From: an uncultured bacterium
GTDB lineage: Bacteria > Cyanobacteriota > Vampirovibrionia > Gastranaerophilales > Gastranaerophilaceae
Assembly (NCBI GenBank): GCA_949293185.1
Contig: CASFCQ010000008.1
Span: 1 to 44,604 of the forward strand
Reading direction: 5' to 3'
DNA: 44,604 nucleotides
The notes below the pieces were generated by a model. The model was not told the origin of the DNA and did no database searches. It was given only the letters and a program-made list of their open reading frames with translations. Below, one piece after another: positions 23,958-32,616 of the stretch; within the stretch, counting starts at the first letter, position 1, and each line of letters starts with the position of its first letter. A program made the position numbers and the translations under genes.

Positions 23958-26255
23958 ATGGTTGATGGCGTAAATTTTAATCCGTTTACAGGAAAAGTAT
24001 TAACAGCAGAAGAAATTCAAAAATTAGATGAAAATAGAGACGGTATTGTTTCTGCAGAAGAATTTTCTGCGAATATTAGCTGGATTTCTCAGGAACAAGA
24101 CGTAGAAGGCGAAGTACAAATTGAAGAGCCGTCAGAAACTACACCATCGGAATCGGAAGTTGCAGAAGAACCTGCACCTGAATTAGACAGCCGCGGTGAA
24201 GGAATATATAACGCCGCAATAAACAACGGTGCGCAAAGTACTGCTAACGATAAAACGGAACTGGAACAGTATTTAACAAAAGTTGAAAGCCAGTATATAG
24301 AAAAAGTATTGGATGAATCAGGTGCGGAAGGAACATCAGATGCATCCGGCATAATAACATATTTAAAAAATCAAAAAACAGAATTTTTAAATGAATATTT
24401 GCAAAAGCATCCGGAAGGTCCGTATGATATGGAAGCTGTTTCTGCAGCATATATACAGGCAATGGATACCGCATTTGCAACAAGACAAGAAGGCGTTGAT
24501 GCGTTTAATGAATCAATAGAGAATAAAAAAACATCTGCAGGAAATTTTGATGGATTGTATGCAGCCTCAAATGATGTCGGAGGCTATATGGATCCGGATG
24601 AATTTCAGGAATTAAAGAACCAGACAGTGGACTATATACTTGGTCAAATGCTTAGTGGTGAAGTAGATACAGACTTTTTGTCAGCATTGAGTACAAAATA
24701 TCAAAGTGATGTAAACTACATAACAGCTCAGAATGCCATAAAATCAATGCAGGCAGCATCTGATCCTGAAAAAATGCAGGAATATTTGACTAAAGCAGAA
24801 GAAGCAATCGCAAAACTGATAGGCGGTCAGAATGTAGACGGTTCATCAAAACTGGTAGATGCAATAAACACAACAAAAGATGCAAGACAACAAGCTGAAT
24901 ATCAGGAACAATTGACAAAAGTAGCAGATGAATTGGCTGAAAGATATTCCGGTCAAGTAGATACCCGCTCAGATGCAGGTCAAAAAGACCTGGATAATTA
25001 TACTGCCAGATTAGATAATGCAATGAAAGAATTTTTAGAAAACTATGACGGAACTGGCGACATAGAAGAAGAATTCGAAGAATACATGAAACAAATCAGT
25101 GCAGATTATCTGACAATTGAAAACAGCATAAATTATTTATCTACAAGAGCAGCTGACGGTGATTCAACTGCATATGACAGCCTTGTAAATAATGTTGAGG
25201 CTGCCGGCACATACATATCAAATGAAGAACAGGAAAATATAATAGAATCTGCAACAGACCTGTTCATGAATGTAATGCTTACAGGCGGAGATGAGTCAGC
25301 TGTAAAAGAAATATATCCAAATTATGAAACAAATGGCGATTATTTGGAAGCAAAAGCATTGTTTGATGGTTTAGCAACTTCAGCAACACCACAAGAAGAT
25401 TATGACAAGATAAGAGAACTGTTAAATAATATGTTGACAGAATACGGTGCAGAAAAGATAGCAGACGGTGTTAAAGTAAATGAATCTAAGAATATAAACT
25501 TGCAGCCCGGTTCTTTGACTAACGGTATCTGGGGATACGGCAGCAATGATACATACGGTGGCGATAACAAGATTATTCCGTCCTTCAATATCGATGAAAA
25601 CGGCACAATTAACTGGACAAACGGTAACGATAAAGGTGATATTGAAAAAATAATTTCACAACTTGAAGACAGAATACAGGCTCAGTTAAAAGAGCAATTA
25701 GGTGATCTTTATAATGAAGCTGATATATCTAAATATTTGAATGATGCAGTATTGCAGCAATTGATTAATATTGGCAACGGCAATGCAACTGTAACCGTGG
25801 AATCCTTTGTTGACGGTATTATTAAAGAATTTAACGAAATAGCAACTAATGGTCTTAAAGGCAATACAGCTAACGATGGAACAATAGACAGAACACAGGT
25901 CTTAAAAGATTCCGGTGCGGTTGATGATTACGCAAGCGGCGAGCTTAGAGGTTCTACAAAATGGCGTAGCGGTGATGCAAAATCAAGCGTCAAATCAAAA
26001 GCCAGAGAAAAACTGGAAATGTTAAGATCATCATTGATGGCTCAGGCTCAGGCTATACTTGGTGATAAGTATGTTGAATCCGATATATCAACAATGATTG
26101 ACCAATCAATTACTTCAACAGTTGATTCTTACGGATACTGGGATACAAAAAGTGGTCCTAGAGAGCGTTATGCCTTCAATGCCAATGAATTGTATAATAA
26201 CTTCTTTAATACATTTGAAGCTAAACTTAACGACTATAAAAAAGATAAAGAGTAA
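23958..26255 (+). CDS. Large unknown protein with N-terminal EF-hand and duplicated C-terminal domain
   Basis: The 765-residue protein begins with a canonical EF-hand loop D24-E-N26-R-D28-G-I-V-S-A-E-E35 (DENRDGIVSAEE), so Ca2+ binding is likely. A Glu/Pro/Ser-rich linker (~48-80) follows, then an acidic, helical body. Near the C-terminus two segments repeat: about 560-625 (QLKEQLGDLYNEADISKYL) and about 687-760 (SLMAQAQAILGDKYVESDIS), sharing L-x-D-x-Y-x-E-x-D-I-S, so a domain duplication is visible. There is no Sec signal or membrane span. AAGGAG precedes the ATG at 23958. A strong terminator follows, so it is monocistronic. Function unknown. Confidence 0.8.
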   Translation: MVDGVNFNPFTGKVLTAEEIQKLDENRDGIVSAEEFSANISWISQEQDVEGEVQIEEPSETTPSESEVAEEPAPELDSRGEGIYNAAINNGAQSTANDKTELEQYLTKVESQYIEKVLDESGAEGTSDASGIITYLKNQKTEFLNEYLQKHPEGPYDMEAVSAAYIQAMDTAFATRQEGVDAFNESIENKKTSAGNFDGLYAASNDVGGYMDPDEFQELKNQTVDYILGQMLSGEVDTDFLSALSTKYQSDVNYITAQNAIKSMQAASDPEKMQEYLTKAEEAIAKLIGGQNVDGSSKLVDAINTTKDARQQAEYQEQLTKVADELAERYSGQVDTRSDAGQKDLDNYTARLDNAMKEFLENYDGTGDIEEEFEEYMKQISADYLTIENSINYLSTRAADGDSTAYDSLVNNVEAAGTYISNEEQENIIESATDLFMNVMLTGGDESAVKEIYPNYETNGDYLEAKALFDGLATSATPQEDYDKIRELLNNMLTEYGAEKIADGVKVNESKNINLQPGSLTNGIWGYGSNDTYGGDNKIIPSFNIDENGTINWTNGNDKGDIEKIISQLEDRIQAQLKEQLGDLYNEADISKYLNDAVLQQLINIGNGNATVTVESFVDGIIKEFNEIATNGLKGNTANDGTIDRTQVLKDSGAVDDYASGELRGSTKWRSGDAKSSVKSKAREKLEMLRSSLMAQAQAILGDKYVESDISTMIDQSITSTVDSYGYWDTKSGPRERYAFNANELYNNFFNTFEAKLNDYKKDKE

Positions 26256-26279
26256 TAATATTCTTTTGTTTCTACAAGT

Positions 26280-26306
26280 ACGGGAAAAGATTTCAACTTT
26301 TCCCGT
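26280..26306 (+). terminator. Rho-independent terminator after the EF-hand gene
   Basis: ACGGGAAAAG (26280-26289) pairs with CTTTTCCCGT (26297-26306) around a 7-nt loop and is followed by ATTTGTTTG. It sits 25 nt after the stop codon. Confidence 0.8.
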
Positions 26307-26347
26307 ATTTGTTTGTAAAAATTAGATAGTTTATCTATAATTAACTT

Positions 26348-26935
26348 ATGGATGATGAGATATTTTTTGAGCATTCTGAAGATTTTCCGCAGCATTTGTG
26401 TAAAAAGTGCGGTAAGTGCTGCAGAGCGATAGCCGCTCCTTATACTTATGATGAATTGCAAAAATTGGCAGCTCAAGGTCAGGAAGAGGCTAAAGTATTT
26501 GTTAATATATTTAAAAGATACAACTCCGTTTCAGAAGCCAGAACAGCTGTACCTGATCAGGTTGATAATATAATAAACAATTTACGTAAGAGCAATACTG
26601 ATATAGACGAGTCCAAAATTACTTTTTATTACTGCCCACACTTAACGGATGATAATCTTTGTTCTATTTATTCAACCCGTCCTGATTGCTGCAGGCGTCT
26701 TCCTCGTAACGGTTGGTCGCTGGTTGCTCCTGATTGTGCTTTTAAGGGCTGGCAGTTTCAGCAGAGAGAACGCGTAAAATCAATAGTCAGAAAGTTAAAA
26801 GAATCACTTATGGAACTTGAATTATTGTCTGAAGACAGTATCCTCCCTGACAAAAACAAAACTGTTAAAGAGATGAAAGAAATTATAAAAAATAAAATAA
26901 AACCATTTGAAAAATATGGTGCTTTATACTGGTAA
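26348..26935 (+). CDS. YkgJ/UPF0153-family Cys-cluster protein
   Basis: The 195-residue protein has the YkgJ-type cysteine pattern: CKKCGKCC near residue 19, a later CPHL...CSIY, and RPDCCRRLPRNGW followed by APDCA. These proteins are predicted to bind Zn or an Fe-S cluster; their biochemical role is not established. No partner gene is adjacent: it is preceded by a terminator and ends 5 nt from the convergent TPR gene. Confidence 0.88.
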   Translation: MDDEIFFEHSEDFPQHLCKKCGKCCRAIAAPYTYDELQKLAAQGQEEAKVFVNIFKRYNSVSEARTAVPDQVDNIINNLRKSNTDIDESKITFYYCPHLTDDNLCSIYSTRPDCCRRLPRNGWSLVAPDCAFKGWQFQQRERVKSIVRKLKESLMELELLSEDSILPDKNKTVKEMKEIIKNKIKPFEKYGALYW

Positions 26936-26940
26936 ACTAA

Positions 26941-28794
26941 TCATTTTTTCTTAAAATTAATCAATTCTTTTACTTTTTGAATAAATGGCTTTTTCGACTC
27001 TTCTAAAAGTTCATTATATTTTTGTTTTAATACTTTAGCAACATTTTGGGATTCTACAGTGTTTATTTTGTTTTTAAGCAGATTCAATGCTTGTTTGATT
27101 TTATTGTTTCTTTTCAGCAGGTCGACATACTCATAAATGATAAGGTTGTTAAACGGATCAAGCCTCAGTGCATAAGAGTAATAATTTGCTGCGTTAGTAA
27201 AGTCATCAGCTTTGTCAGCCGAGGCAGCTGCATTGTAAAGATAATCTACATTCAATTCATCCAGCATAGATGCTTCTTTGTAATATAAAAATGCATTTTC
27301 ATATTCCTGGGCATTAAAATACAATTTTGCAAGAAATGCATAATAGCTATGATTGTTTGGCTGCAATGATACTGCTATTTTGGCATTTTCTATTGAACGA
27401 TTTTTCAGCCCCTGAGCTTCGAATATCATTGCTTTGTATCTGTATGCTTCCGCACAGTTGCTGTCCAGTTTTATTGCATTTTCGACTATTTTTGCTGCTT
27501 CGATGTAGCGTCCTTGCTTAAGGTTGATTTTGGCCATTAATAAGTGAGCATAAATAAATCTATTGTTTAGATATAACACTTTTGTTGCAATGTCTTTTGC
27601 TTCCTGATATCTGTCAAGCTCGCAGTAGCAGTCTGCCAGTTCACTCAGGTATTCTAATGATTCAGGTTTAATAAAAAGTGCTTTTTGAAGACAGTCAATG
27701 GCTTCTTTGTACAATGGAAATTCCTTGTATATTTTTGCCATTGCATAGTATAAAAAGTCGTTATCGGTTATTTTTTCAGAAATTTGCTGCAGTGTATTTT
27801 TTGCATCAATGATTTTTCCTGTTTTTGCCATTATTAAAGCTTTCAGAATAGCAGCATCCGTATATTCCGGATTAATTAACAATATATGTTCTATGGTTTC
27901 GAGCGATTGTTTATAATCTTGTCTTTCGTAATACAAATAAGCCAGTGAATAGTTATAGATTACATTTTGCGGTTCTAAAGAAACAGCTTTTTTGAATGCA
28001 TCTTCAGCTTCCAAAAACCAGCCGTTAAGCGAATAGGCTGTTCCAAGGTTGTAATAATAAAACGGGTTGTTTTGTTCTATTTTTATTGCAAATTGGAAAT
28101 AGTTTATTGCGTCTGCAATTTTGTTTTGGTCTAATTTAAGCAGACCCAGATAATTGTAAGTTCTGTCACATTGTATTTCGTCCAGTATGCTGTTAAAGAG
28201 TTTTTCCGCATCGGCGTCTTGGTGCTTTTGATAATAAATAACTCCGAGATAGAATCTTGCATCAGTGTTGTGCGGGTATAGCTTTATAATTTCCTGGAAA
28301 ACGCCTATTGCTTTAAATATCTGGTTTAGTTTTAATCTTGCGTAACCTTCAATAAGCAAAAGTTTTTCGTTTTTGCGTTCTTCATAGTTGAACTTGCTGT
28401 TGTCAAGCTCTGTCAAAACAGTGTTAAACTGGCTGCACTCGGTTAACATTTCAAGATATGTAACAAAGTTATCTATGTCCGGAGAGAGTTTATACAATTT
28501 TTCTGCAAATTGAAGAGCTTTTGTATAATTTTTATTGAATTTATTTATATTTACAACAATCTTTAGTGTATCAATATGTTCCGGATTTATATCAAGGATT
28601 TTTTCAGCATATTCAAGCGATCTTTCGAAATTATTCATCAGAAAATAAAGCTGTGCAATCTGTGAAAGTATTTCAATATTATCACTTTCAAGGCAAAGAG
28701 CTTTATACAAAGCTTCAATTGCCTGTTTGTAATGTTTTTCTTCCTGCAATTGGAATGCTTGTTTTAAAAATTTTGATGTTAACCCTTCGCTCAT
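26941..28794 (-). CDS. Large TPR-repeat protein
   Basis: The 617-residue protein is built almost entirely from tetratricopeptide repeats (about 15, from residue ~10 to ~590), for example YNYLGLLKLDQNKIADAINYF and FYYYNLGTAYSLNGWFLEA. Its C-terminus is basic (LINFKKK). No signal peptide or catalytic domain is visible, so a scaffold or assembly role is likely. The ATG at 28794 is preferred over a TTG four codons upstream. It lies downstream of the exbD genes, 97 nt away, and may be in the same transcription unit. Confidence 0.88.
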   Translation of the reverse strand: MSEGLTSKFLKQAFQLQEEKHYKQAIEALYKALCLESDNIEILSQIAQLYFLMNNFERSLEYAEKILDINPEHIDTLKIVVNINKFNKNYTKALQFAEKLYKLSPDIDNFVTYLEMLTECSQFNTVLTELDNSKFNYEERKNEKLLLIEGYARLKLNQIFKAIGVFQEIIKLYPHNTDARFYLGVIYYQKHQDADAEKLFNSILDEIQCDRTYNYLGLLKLDQNKIADAINYFQFAIKIEQNNPFYYYNLGTAYSLNGWFLEAEDAFKKAVSLEPQNVIYNYSLAYLYYERQDYKQSLETIEHILLINPEYTDAAILKALIMAKTGKIIDAKNTLQQISEKITDNDFLYYAMAKIYKEFPLYKEAIDCLQKALFIKPESLEYLSELADCYCELDRYQEAKDIATKVLYLNNRFIYAHLLMAKINLKQGRYIEAAKIVENAIKLDSNCAEAYRYKAMIFEAQGLKNRSIENAKIAVSLQPNNHSYYAFLAKLYFNAQEYENAFLYYKEASMLDELNVDYLYNAAASADKADDFTNAANYYSYALRLDPFNNLIIYEYVDLLKRNNKIKQALNLLKNKINTVESQNVAKVLKQKYNELLEESKKPFIQKVKELINFKKK

Positions 28795-28890
28795 ATTTCT
28801 ATTCAAATTCTTTAATAAATACCATCGTAGTATCTATTATATTGTTAATCGGGTTAATGGTAAAGTATTTTAAGCAAATATACACTAAGT

Positions 28891-29280
28891 TTATGATTCG
28901 GCAACTGAGATATTGGTGACTCCGGCGTTGCGTGCTGTATCCATAAGTTTCACAACTGCTCCGTGAGAAGCCTCCGGTTGAGCCAAAATCAGCACACCTT
29001 CCGGAAAATCTTTTAAACGCTGTTTTATTGTTGGTTCAAGCTGTTCAAAAGAAATTTCCTGTTCATCTATGTAATATCTGTCATCATCGCTGACTGTGAC
29101 AGAAATGAGTTTGTTATCCTGTTTAACATCTTGCACTTCAACGTTATTTGGCACTGCAAGATTGAGTCCCTGTTGATCCAGTAACGGCGCTATAACCATC
29201 ATAATAATTAACAGCACCAGAAAAATATCTGTCAGCGGTGTTATATTAATTTCATTAAAGGTGTCTCTGTTTCTTGGCAT
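28891..29280 (-). CDS. exbD: ExbD/TolR-family biopolymer transport protein (copy 2)
   Basis: ExbD/TolR proteins form the proton-channel stator with ExbB/TolQ and energise TonB or TolA. The 129-residue protein starts with the family signature INITPLTDIFLVLLIIMMVIAP, whose TM aspartate (D17) is the proton carrier, followed by a periplasmic domain of usual size. AGGAAT precedes the ATG. It is directly downstream of a second exbD with 9 nt between, sharing nearly the same N-terminal 30 residues. Confidence 0.93.
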   Translation of the reverse strand: MPRNRDTFNEINITPLTDIFLVLLIIMMVIAPLLDQQGLNLAVPNNVEVQDVKQDNKLISVTVSDDDRYYIDEQEISFEQLEPTIKQRLKDFPEGVLILAQPEASHGAVVKLMDTARNAGVTNISVAES

Positions 29281-29289
29281 AATTTATTC

Positions 29290-29814
29290 CTATTCCTCTG
29301 TCGGAATTTCTCCGGCTGTTTGCTGGTATTCCTGTGCTGTATTTTGACTTAAGTCAGATGCGTGTTTTTGTATATCCTGTGTTTTCAGCTGTTTTTGTTC
29401 TTTTTTAGAAAGAGGTTCTCCGGCAACAATAAGTTTATCAAATTCAGCATCCTGAGCAGCTCGCATTATTTTCATAATTTCTCTGCTCTTTACACTTTCA
29501 TCTGCTTTTACAACGACTTCTTTTTTTTCAAGTTTAGGTTTTAGTGCAACAAGCTGATTGTATATGTCATCTTCTTTTACTTGTGCACCGTTGACATAAA
29601 AGTTGCCTTCTTTTGTTACTGAAATTGTTGCGTTTTTCTGTTCTACAACGAGTCCGCTGTTGATTTCCGGCATTTTTATACTGCTGTCGTTTGATTGGAA
29701 TGTCGGAGCAATAACCATCATAATAATCAGCAGCACCAGAAAGATATCTGTCAGCGGAGTTATATTTATTTCTGTAAATAAGGCTTCTTTGCCTTTTGAT
29801 GTCTTAAATGCCAT
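29290..29814 (-). CDS. exbD: ExbD/TolR-family biopolymer transport protein (copy 1)
   Basis: The 174-residue paralogue has the same TM motif (INITPLTDIFLVLLIIMMVIAP, TM aspartate conserved) and a longer periplasmic domain with a Gln/Glu/Lys-rich C-terminal extension (from about residue 135). It sits between exbB and the second exbD. Having two ExbD copies suggests a heteromeric stator or two related energiser complexes. Its ribosome site is weak. Confidence 0.93.
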   Translation of the reverse strand: MAFKTSKGKEALFTEINITPLTDIFLVLLIIMMVIAPTFQSNDSSIKMPEINSGLVVEQKNATISVTKEGNFYVNGAQVKEDDIYNQLVALKPKLEKKEVVVKADESVKSREIMKIMRAAQDAEFDKLIVAGEPLSKKEQKQLKTQDIQKHASDLSQNTAQEYQQTAGEIPTEE

Positions 29815-29839
29815 TTTGTTTTACTTTCAAAATTAATAA

Positions 29840-30487
29840 TTATAATGCTATATTTGTAGGTTGATTAACATTTACTTCTTCATTGCTGTCAACAAAGCTT
29901 AGGAATAAAAGTTTTATAAGCTGGAAATCATCTTCAAATCTTTTAACCATTGATTGGAAATAGTTATATAAAACTACTGCAACAATAGCAACGCCCAAAC
30001 CTAATGCAGTTGCAATCAACGCTGATGCAATACCTGATGCAACGGCTGCAGATTGGTTTCCTTGTACTGCTAAGTCCTGGAATGTATATAAGATTCTGAC
30101 AACAGTACCGAACAAACCTAAAAACGGACATACACCGCCAATTGTACCGAGTATTGTAAGGTGTGCTTCCAGTTTTCTTGTTGCAAGACTGGATGCAATA
30201 TCAAAAGATCGGGAGAATCCGCTTTTTTGTTCAGAAAAAATTCTGACAGCTTCTTCTGCAACTTCACCTATAATGCCGCCTAATTGAACGCTTAACCCCT
30301 GTGCAGAATCAAGATTGTTTTTAGTAAGTTCTTTCTGGAGTTTTTGTATAAATAAAACCACGTTTCTTTTGTTCTTGCTGTAATAGTAGAACCTGTTGAT
30401 TGCAACCATAACAGTCAAAATTGAACAAAGAATAATTGGTGCGATAATCCAAAGATCCTCTATTGCTGCTTTTAGTAATAATTCCAT
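29840..30487 (-). CDS. exbB: ExbB/TolQ/MotA-family proton channel protein
   Basis: The 215-residue protein has three membrane segments: an N-terminal one (IIAPIILCSILTVMVAINRF), and a pair separated by a conserved loop (LGTIGGVCPFLGLFGTVVRI, IASALIATALGLGVAIVAVVLY). The G-L-x-G-T-V motif and ALIATALGLGVAI are the ExbB/TolQ signatures. It is the inner-membrane pentamer that couples proton flow to TonB/TolA. AGAGGAC precedes the ATG. Order tonB-exbB-exbD-exbD. Confidence 0.95.
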   Translation of the reverse strand: MELLLKAAIEDLWIIAPIILCSILTVMVAINRFYYYSKNKRNVVLFIQKLQKELTKNNLDSAQGLSVQLGGIIGEVAEEAVRIFSEQKSGFSRSFDIASSLATRKLEAHLTILGTIGGVCPFLGLFGTVVRILYTFQDLAVQGNQSAAVASGIASALIATALGLGVAIVAVVLYNYFQSMVKRFEDDFQLIKLLFLSFVDSNEEVNVNQPTNIAL

Positions 30488-30526
30488 TGTTCGTCCTCTT
30501 TCTATTTTAAATATTATTATTCTGTT

Positions 30527-31750
30527 TTAATAAGCTGTTGCACCAAAAACGTTGTAATCAAAAGTAAATTGAATATCTACACTGTCACCTTTGTACTCTG
30601 GCGGTAACGGTTTAAATGGTGCAGTAAGTTCGACCGCGTGCATCGCTGCTCTGTCTGCAGCTGGTAAACCGGATGATTTGTAGACTCTGTGTGAGATTAA
30701 TCTGCCGTCTCTAGCAATCTTAAATAAGAGCACAACTCTTTTACTTTCGTTACCTTTCGGTGGTTCCCAGTTCATTTTTATGCGTCGCTGCAGCTCTCTC
30801 ATATAAGGTCCGAAATCAGGCTCTTTAACCGCATCAATTCCTGGAGCTCCTTTGGGATTACCTGGGCCGGGGTTGCCTACATTTCCGCCTCTGCCGGTGC
30901 TCCCGGGAGAGAATCTGCCTCCGCTTGAACTGCCAGAATTGCTGGGTGAAAAGCTGGGTGAGGGGGTATATTTGCTGCCGCTTCCCGACGTTCCTGATTT
31001 TGAGCCTGAACCTGATTTTGTTCCGGCTACAGGACCTCCTGAAGGACCGGCTACTTTGGGTGCTGCAATTTTAGGTGCAGGAATATTAAAACTTCCTGTC
31101 GGCTTTTTAGTCTTTGGAGCACTTGGCTTTATTGCAGGTTTGGGTGCAGGAGCTTCAACTTTTGGTACACCCTGCGGTGCTGCCGGTTTTTCAGTCTTTT
31201 TAGGTGACCATGGCGTTGGTACATTCAAAGCTTGTTTAGGCTGTGGAGCTGTTTTTTGTTGTTTTGGCGCTTGTCGCTTTGGCTGTTGTTTAGGCTGGCG
31301 TACCGGCTGCTGCACTGTTCTTTTGGGTGTAGTTGCTTTTTGTGTCGGTGCAGCCTGCTGAGCTTTGCTGGTTTGTGATGCCGGCTGCGGCAACGAAACA
31401 GGACGTTTGGGGTCATGTATACCGCCTGCTCTTGAATTTTTATCAGCTCTGAACTTTGTATTTTTGTTTATGGGTTCAGCTTCTTTATTTACAAGTACAA
31501 ATTCGATATCTTTAGGCTTTTGCTGCGGTTTATCAAAAATCGAAAAGTGTACGCCCAAAAGTGCAAGTATTATAATGCCAAGCCATATTAATCCTGCAGC
31601 AATCGGGTGCAATACAGCTGAGAATATAAAACACTTAGGAAGCGAGATGTCATTTTCGTCATCTTTTTTGTAGACTCCGTATGTGTATTTGGAATCCTCT
31701 CTTAATTCTTCCTCTTCTTCGTATGTTTCGATATTGCCTAGTAGTGTCAT
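30527..31750 (-). CDS. tonB: TonB/TolA-type energy-transducing protein with Pro-rich spacer
   Basis: The protein has a ~50-residue acidic cytoplasmic N-terminus, one membrane anchor (ILALLGVHF preceded by AAGLIWLGII), a long periplasmic spacer rich in Pro/Lys/Gln then Gly/Ser, and a C-terminal TonB-like domain (YMRELQRRIKMNWEPPKG...LISHRVYKSSGLPAADRAAMHAV...VDIQFTFDYN). The frame is open to 31804, but the ATG at 31750 (MTLLGNIETY) is preferred: GGGGAC lies just upstream. TonB and TolA look alike at this level; the adjacent exbB/exbD/exbD does not decide. It spans inner membrane to outer membrane to energise transporters or the envelope. The cytoplasmic region is longer than the ~12 residues usual for TonB. 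Confidence 0.88.
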   Translation of the reverse strand: MTLLGNIETYEEEEELREDSKYTYGVYKKDDENDISLPKCFIFSAVLHPIAAGLIWLGIIILALLGVHFSIFDKPQQKPKDIEFVLVNKEAEPINKNTKFRADKNSRAGGIHDPKRPVSLPQPASQTSKAQQAAPTQKATTPKRTVQQPVRQPKQQPKRQAPKQQKTAPQPKQALNVPTPWSPKKTEKPAAPQGVPKVEAPAPKPAIKPSAPKTKKPTGSFNIPAPKIAAPKVAGPSGGPVAGTKSGSGSKSGTSGSGSKYTPSPSFSPSNSGSSSGGRFSPGSTGRGGNVGNPGPGNPKGAPGIDAVKEPDFGPYMRELQRRIKMNWEPPKGNESKRVVLLFKIARDGRLISHRVYKSSGLPAADRAAMHAVELTAPFKPLPPEYKGDSVDIQFTFDYNVFGATAY

Positions 31751-31831
31751 TTTGTCCCCAAATCTCTTTTGTTTTAGTTTAGCAAAAGCATAAACATAAA
31801 ACAAATCACCCGACTTACTTAATTAGGTGTA

Positions 31832-32536
31832 TTATTTTTTCTGCGGAGTAAAGGTTATTTGTTGATCAAGCACTATATTTACTACAGTACCTGCTGATAT
31901 TGTTGCAGGTTCGCCTTTGTCCCATATCGATTTTGCAACGCCTACACCTGCGCCTACAGCTGTTCCGTAAACAGCACCTTTACCGACTTTCCCTCCGGAG
32001 AGCGGCCCCATGATTACACCTGCTACTGCGCCTGCTGCTGAACCTATCGCTATATCTTTAGCATATTCTGTTGCAGATTCCAGTTTTGTTCCACCTTTTA
32101 TCAGACCTGTTCCGTCCTCTGTCTGGATTTTTCCTGATATTGGAATCATTTGTCCGTATGGTGTAATTATATTTGTAAATTTTACCATTAATTGTCCGTT
32201 AATGCCTGCTCTGCCGGCTTTTTTGACTTGAATTACTGTACCGTTGACAGAACTGCCTATCGGTGCAACTAATGTGTTATTGTAATAAAAATCCTGTGAT
32301 AGTGCTATACAAACGCTTTGTCCTAATTCAAGCGACTCAGAAGACAATTCCATAGTTGCAGTTGCCGGAAATACTGTACCGGATGGGATATATACAACTT
32401 TTCCCTGAAGCGGCGTAAATTGTTCTGCATATGCGGGAACGGAACAATTTGTGTAAGTTAACATACCTGCGCCGAATGACAACATTGAAGCCAAAATCAT
32501 AGCCGATACTAATTTTCTGGTATTTAAGTTTATCAT
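31832..32536 (-). CDS. Secreted protein with a glycine-zipper segment
   Basis: The 234-residue protein has a Sec signal peptide (SAMILASMLSFGAGM then PAYA before E38) and a mature beta-rich region (about 40-150) with GKVVYIPSGTVFPATATMELSS. A glycine-zipper-like segment follows (AIGSAAGAVAGVIMGPLSGG, then GAVYGTAVGAGVGVA), which could insert in a membrane or drive oligomerisation. A strong GGAGG ribosome site precedes the ATG. It lies between bamA and tonB, so it probably belongs to the envelope operon. Function unknown. Confidence 0.75.
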   Translation of the reverse strand: MINLNTRKLVSAMILASMLSFGAGMLTYTNCSVPAYAEQFTPLQGKVVYIPSGTVFPATATMELSSESLELGQSVCIALSQDFYYNNTLVAPIGSSVNGTVIQVKKAGRAGINGQLMVKFTNIITPYGQMIPISGKIQTEDGTGLIKGGTKLESATEYAKDIAIGSAAGAVAGVIMGPLSGGKVGKGAVYGTAVGAGVGVAKSIWDKGEPATISAGTVVNIVLDQQITFTPQKK

Positions 32537-32616
32537 ATTTGTTCCTCCGTTCTCTTCTCGTAATATTTAACGATTATACGACTTTATTGTTCATTTTGTA
32601 TAAGTAATATTACCTA

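Noticed and set aside
30852-31361. Gly/Leu/Pro-rich plus-strand ORF opposite tonB
   Set aside because: Antisense of the proline- and glycine-rich TonB spacer; artefact of composition.
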